Shown here piece after piece: positions 24,292 through 31,433 of a DNA stretch of 64,000 nt. The notes under the pieces were generated by a model. It was not told the DNA's origin. It saw nothing but the letters and a program-made list of their open reading frames with translations, and made no database searches. The stretch comes from Microglena sp. YARC (Eukaryota; Chlorophyta; Chlorophyceae; Chlamydomonadales; Chlamydomonadaceae): positions 44,205,490 to 44,269,489 of the forward strand of contig CM039462.1 of the NCBI GenBank assembly GCA_022414725.1, read 5' to 3'. The translations under genes were made by a program, and so were the position numbers. The first letter of the stretch is position 1, and every line of letters begins with the position of its first letter.

Positions 24292-26217
24292 TGGATCACT
24301 TTCAAAAATCATCGAAGTCAAACAAAACATAATAAACTGTTGATGGTCTTGATCTCTTTGGGTTTGTGGATATTTCAAGATCAAGGTCATCATAGCACAC
24401 AAAGAAGAACTAAAGCTGCCAACCAGTGCAAATGTCGCATCAAAACTTGCACAAAGCATGTACCAGATCACTTTCAAAAATCAACGAAGTCACACAAAAC
24501 ATAAAAAACCCGTCACCAGGTCCGCTGCATTGTTCGTTGTGGTGCCGGTGTGAACAAGACCACGTGTCCAAGTCAAACAAACTCACGGCGGACACATCAA
24601 CCTCCCATGACAAACACAATTAAACCGCATCAAACAAAAATAACGGTCACCAGGTTCGCTGCATCGTTCGTTGTGGTACCGGAGTAAACAAGATCCCCGT
24701 GGCCAAGTCAAACAAACTCATGATGATGATGATGATGATGATGAAGTGTAAAACAAAACACAACAAAACCGTCACCAGGTCCGCTGCATCGTTCGTTGTG
24801 GTGCCGGAGTAAACAACATCCATGTGGCCAGGTCACCCAAACTCATGACAAACACATCAAACCCCCATGACAAACACAATAAAACAGCAAACAAAAATAA
24901 CTGTCCCCAGGTTCGCTGCATCGTTCGTTGTGGTGCCGGAGTAAACAACATCACCGTGTCCAAGTCAAACAAACTCACGACGAACACATCAAACCCCCAT
25001 GACAAACACAACAAAACCGATATAACAAAAATAACTGTCCCCAGGTCCGCTGCATCGTTCGTTGTGGTGCTGGAGTAAACAAGATCCCCGTGGCCAAGTC
25101 AAACAAACTCATAATGATGATGATGATGATGATGATGAACTGTAAAACAAACACACAACAAACCATCACCAGGTCCGCTGCATCGTTCGTTGTGGTGCCG
25201 GAGTAAACAACATCCCCGTGTCCAAGATGACAGAGTTGGGAGTGCCTGTCTTCAACACCCCTGGTGCCAACGCCAACGCTGTGAAGGAGCTTGTCATTGC
25301 ATCCCTCCTCCTTGCTTCCCGAGGCATCATGGAGGGGCACAGGCATGTCAATGATGTCATCTACAAGGAGGAGAAGGTTTAGTTGTGGTGGTGGTGGTGT
25401 GTGTGTGTGTGGTGGTGGTGGTGGTGGTGGTGGTGGGGGTGGGGGGGTGGGGGGGGGCAACGCCAATGCTATGAAGGGATCTCGTTATTGCTTCTCTCCT
25501 CCTCGCCTCCAGTGGAGGGGAACAGGCATGTCAGCAATGTCGTCTGTAAGGAGGAGAAGGTTAGTTGTGGTCTTGGTGGTGGTGGTGTGGTGGTGTGTGT
25601 GGGGAGGAGAAGGTCAATCTGTAAGGAGGAGAAGGTCAATTGTGGTGATACTCGTCTAAGCTTGAAACATGCTGACCTGATCTGATCTGAATTGATCTGA
25701 TATGTTCTTCTCGGCTCAGCTCTGCTTTGCTCTGACTAAAAAGCTTGATCCGATCTGATCTGATCTGAATTGTTGTTCTCGGCTCGGCTCTGCTTTGCTC
25801 TGACTAAAAAGCTTGATCTGATCTGACCTGATCTGATCTTAAGGCAATAGATCACTCACATCCACCTTCCCCTCCACTTGCACGCTTGCACCAGATGGAC
25901 TACGACGCCTGTGCTAAGCGTATTGAGAAGGACAAGGCCATGTTCGTGGGAACTGAGATTGAGGGCAAGACCCTGGGAGTCATTGGTCTGGGTGCCATCG
26001 GCGGCAAAGTGGTGAACGCTGCCCTTGACCTTGGTAAGTGTATGTGTATGTATGTGTGTTGGTGTGTATGCTTGAGGGCAAGACCCTGGGAGTCATTGGT
26101 CTGGGTGCCATCGGCGGCAAAGTTGTGAACACTGCCCTAGACCTTGGTAAATGTAGGTAAGTTAATGTATGCGTGTGTATGTATCTAAGTGTGTATGCAT
26201 GTGTGTGTTTGTGTATG

Positions 26218-26248
<31 letters not shown>

Positions 26249-29200
26249 GTATGTATGTATGTATGTATGCAAGTATGTAATCAAATGTATGTATGTATGT
26301 GCGTGAGTGTATGTATGTATGGCGCAGTACAGTGGTTGGCGGTGACACACTCACCGGCATGCAAAGGAGATCGTAATATCGGCCAAGGTCCCCCAGGGCA
26401 GGAGTAAAGTGGTGGGAAGCTAGATAATCTTGTGAGTCGGCTTGCGGGTCCCGATTAGTGGGGTGGGCGAGCTGATGCCACCTGCAGCTAGCATGGCTAG
26501 AGCTTGGGTAGATGTGACACTGGTGAAGCAGCCCTCCAGCCACCCTTCTGATTATACGACTGCAGGGAGATGAGGGTAGGTGGAGTACTGGTTGTCAAGG
26601 GGGCACTGTTTTGCGGGGGGTTTGAGTTCTCTATTTGGCTTGGTCCTGGCCCTAGGTGTGGGTAATATTTATGGCAGGAATTGGGCTTGACAAGCTTGAG
26701 TAGATCTGACACAAGAAGCAGCCCTCCAGCCCACCAGCCCACTCAACACCCACCACCACCCACCACACAACATAACCCACCACCAACACCCAACACCAAC
26801 TCACAACACCATCACCACCAACCACCACCTTGGAATGAAGGTGGTGGGCTTTGACCCAGTGCTGTCCCTGGATGCTGCCTGGAAGCTGCCCGGTGACCGC
26901 ATGAACCGCTGCAACACCCTGGACGATCTGTTGAAGGTGTCGGACTACATCACCATCCACGTGCCGTACATCATGGTAGGTTTCAATAATCACTATACAC
27001 GTACCATATATCATGGTAAGGTTCAAGAATCACCATACACGTACCATACATCATGGAAGGTTTAAGAATCACCATACACGTACATACACCTACCATGCAT
27101 CATGGTAGGTTTCAAGAATCCCCGTTTCGACGAATGGCACAATGGCAGAGCTCCTTGAACAAAGAAGGTGCCTGGTTTGAATCCCCACGGGTGCGCTTAA
27201 GTGTTTGCGGTCGCTGTCTACCGCCATGGTAGCTTTATCCAGGTAAAGTAGCAGCCCGTTCCCTATCGCCGTAAAAGGGGGCTCCCTTAATACCACGCCC
27301 CACCAGGAGTTATCATTACTAGGTTTCAGGAATCTCCGTCCACTGTTTTATTTCAAATTTCTGTAGTCCAGGTTGAGTTACTACTTGGGCTACTCAACCC
27401 TGATTTCATGATAGCTGCGTAGCCATCGCATGGCGGAGCACAAAGCGCAAAGGCTGGGGGAGTCGGGGGGCAGCGCGTCCTGGTATCAGGGGGAACTGGG
27501 GGTGTAGCATTTGACGGAATGGCAACGGAATGGCGGCTTGTTGTCGGGGAAAAAGAACTTTCCCCATCCACATGCCGTACATCAAGACAGGTCCCAAGAA
27601 ATTTAATTTATGACCAATTAAGTTTAATTATAAATGTAATAATACAAGGGGGGGGCAAGAAAAAAGCTGCCGTACCGCACCTTTGCTGTGGATAGAGCCT
27701 GTCCTCAAACTATATAAAAAACATTTTTTTTCAGCCCAAAATAAAGTTGTACAAAAGTTAGAGGGGTCCAAAGTTGTTTTAACCTAAGCGGCCCAAATCT
27801 TAACATCGCGATAAATCTTGTTTGGGCAACCCCATGAAAGATGTAAGAGCATAACTGGAATGGGCCAGAAAAAATCTTTCGAATGACCCCCATTTTAGGG
27901 GGGTAGGGTGAGGTAATCGGGTTTTAGGAGGGGGGGGGGGGGGGGGTAAACAAACTTTTTCCCAACTTAATTTCCCCCTCTTTTTGTATGAAACTTCCAC
28001 AATTCCAACTCCCATCTGAATCGGACACGATATTGAAGGTGCGGTCAAAAATCTGTCTTTCTGCCCCCCCCCCCTGTAATAATACATGTTATTTAATTAT
28101 ATATGTAAATGTAATGAAATTGAATGATCAACCTTAAACCCTAAACCCTGGTTGCCGGAAATAAAAACCAGGTTTCCCAGGTCAACTAATGGACTCAATT
28201 CAGAATAAATAGTAAAGATATGATAGAAGTTCTGTTTCTAATTCAAAATTTTGAAAGCCGCCATCTGCTTAAGTAAGGCCGACAACCCTTTTCTAACCCT
28301 GCGCAACTGTGCACCACCTGCAGGGGGCCACCCACCACTTGCTCAACGGCACCAACCTTCTCCTATGTAAGCCTGGCGTACACCTGCTCAACTTCGCCCG
28401 GGGTGAGATCATCGATGGAGAGGCGGTACTGGACATGTACAAGCGCGGTACATTGAAAGGGAAGTACATCTCTGATTTCGCTGATGAGTTCCTTGCCGGC
28501 CACCCTCGGCATTTGGTTTTGCCGCACTTGGGCGCTTCCACAGAGGAAGCTGAGGATAACTCAGCAGCCATGGCAGCGGACACCGTAAGGGACTTCCTGC
28601 AAACTGGTACGCACTGTTTCATTGTTGGGCTACACTTTGTATGTATGTTGTATGTATGTTACAGTCCAGGAGCAGGCCAAATAGGCTAAAAGGGCTTGCC
28701 CAACTGTGTAAGAAGGGCTTAAAAAAAAAAGCTCTGATGAACTGAACCCCAAACAATCGTTTCACCGATGGGGGCCCTGAGCTTTTGCTACAGTGCTACG
28801 CATGGCAACTTCCATCCATCTCCGTTAGCTAAGGACTGTTGGGGACCCAAAGCATTCCGCTGCATTGGACTGGGGGGACCCAAAGGATTCCGCTGCATTG
28901 GACTGGGGGGACCCAAAGCATTCCGCTGCATTGGACTGGGGGGACCCAAAGGATTCCGCTGCATTGGACTGGGGGGACCCAAAGCATTCCGCTGCATTGG
29001 ACTGGGGGGACCCAAAGGATTCCGCTGCATTGGACTGGGGGGACCCAAAGGATTCCGCTGCATTGGACTGGGGGGACCCAAAGCATTCCGCTGCATTGGA
29101 CTGGGGGGACCCAAAGGATTCCGCTGCATTGGACTGGGGGACCCAAAGGATTCCGCTGCATTGGACTGGGGGACCCAAAGGATTACGCTGTATTGGACTG

Positions 29201-31396
29201 GGGGGACCCAAAGCATTCCGCTGCATTGGACTGGGGGGACCCAAAGGATTCCGCTGCATTGGACTGGGGGGACCCAAAGCATTCCGCTGCATTGGACTGG
29301 GGGGACCCAAAGCATTCCGCTGCATTGGACTGGGGGGACCCAAAGGATTACGCTGCATTGGACTGGGGGGACCCAAAGCATTCCGCTGCATTGGACTGGG
29401 GGGACCAAAGGATTCCGCTGCATTGGACTGGGGGGACCCAAAGCATTCCGCTGCATTGGACTGGGGGGACCCAAAGGATTCCGCTGCATTGGACTGGGGG
29501 GACCCAAAGCATTCCGCTGCATTGGACTGGGGGGACCCAAAGGATTCCGCTGCATTGGACTGGGGGGACCCAAAGGATTCCGCTGCATTGGACTGGGGGG
29601 ACCCAAAGCATTCCGCTGCATTGGACTAGGGGGACCCAAAGGATTCCGCTGCATTGGACTGGGGGGACCCAAAGGATTCCGCTGCATTGGACTGGGGGGA
29701 CCCAAAGCATTCCGCTGCATTAGACTGGGGGAGTGATTTGTTTTTCAAATCTGAAAGTGGGTTTCTTCTAGCTTTATGGTTAAAGGCCTCCTCCAGGGAC
29801 AGCGTTTTAGTGCTTTCTGTAGCTTTTTATAGCTTTTAGGGCCATTGAGGGCAAAAAAAAAAAAACTTGTTTCGAAAACTTTTTTTACAGCGATAATTTC
29901 GCTAAAACGAGTTCAAAACTAGCGATCGCTATATATAGCGGAAATAAAAATCCCTGGACTGCCTGTCATGTCAGCTTTCAGCTTTGCAGGCTGGCCTCAG
30001 CCATGGCAGCAGATACTGTTATGGACTTCCTGCAAACTGGTGCGTGCACTAGCCTGGGCACTAATCACTTCACCTAACCTAATGCCAGCTACCCCATGTG
30101 ACAGGTACCGTCCGTAACTCAGTAAACTTCCCACAAACAGCTTTGCCCCCGGCTGACTGATGGAGTGGGTGGATGATTAATTGGGGGGTGGGCCAAATCG
30201 CCTCACCTTACTTAATGCCAGCTACTCACGCATGACACAGGTACCATCCGTACCTCGGTCAACTTCCCACATACCGTTTTGCCCAAGGCTGACTGATAGA
30301 GTGGTGGATGATTGATTGGGGGGGTGGGCCAAATCGCCTCACCTTACCTAAGGCCAGTTACCAACACACTGCGCAGGTACCATCCGTAACTCAGTCAATT
30401 TTTCCACAAACAGTGTCGCCCAAGGCAGACTGATGGCGTGGGTGGACGATTGATTGAGGGGTTGGGCCAAATCACCTCACCTTACCTAAAGCCACCTACC
30501 CCAACACGACAGGTGCCATCCGTAAAGTGTTGAACTCCCCACAAACAGTTTTGCCCGAGGCTGGCTGATGGCGTTGGATAACATTTCAGCATGGTGAACA
30601 ACAATGAGTCTCATGTGTTGGGACTAATCACCTCACCTTATGCCAGATACTCCCACACGACACAGGCACCATCCGTAACTTGGTCAACTTCCCACAAACC
30701 ATTTTGCCCACGGCTGGCAGATGGAGTGGGTGGACGATTGATTGAGGGGTTGGGCCAAATCGCCTCACCTTACCTAATGCCAGCTACTCACGCACTGCAC
30801 AGGTACCATCCGTAACTCGGTCAACTTCCCACAGACCGTTTTGCCCAAGGCTGATGGAGCGGGTGGACGCCTTTGCATCGTGAACAAGAACCAGACCGGT
30901 GTGTTGGGCCAAATCACCTCTTTCCTCGGCAGTAAGAACGTCAACATCGCACAGCAGATCAACACTTCTCGAGGCGATATTGCGTACACTATCTTTGACT
31001 TTGCGGAGGTCGCTGACCCGGACAGTCTGCAGGTCAGTATGGTTGGGGTGGGTAGTGTGGTTGGGTTCGGTTGGTGGGGTGGGTGGGTGGTTAGGTTGTG
31101 TATTTGATGTACTGTAGATGATAGTACAGATGATATCGTGTGTTATATGATGGGGTGGGTAGGGTGGTTGGGTTCGGTTGGTGGGGTGGGCGGGTGGTTA
31201 GGTTGTGTATTTGATGTACTGTAGATGATAGTACGGATCATATCGTGTGTTATATGATGGAAAGTGTAACCTCATGGCTAAGTGTAGCATGATAGCAAAT
31301 ATGGTGTTTTATGTTATGTGAAGGAATGGATAGTATCATTAATATTTAGTATGTACACATATGTTAATCACCATGGAATGAATGGCTATTATTATA

Positions 31397-31433
<37 letters not shown>

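Noticed and set aside
28845..29735. Regularly spaced repeats resembling a CRISPR array; also open frames of 250-320 codons
   Set aside because: The units are contiguous 33-mers without unique spacers, in a eukaryotic intron. Open frames follow from a period divisible by three.
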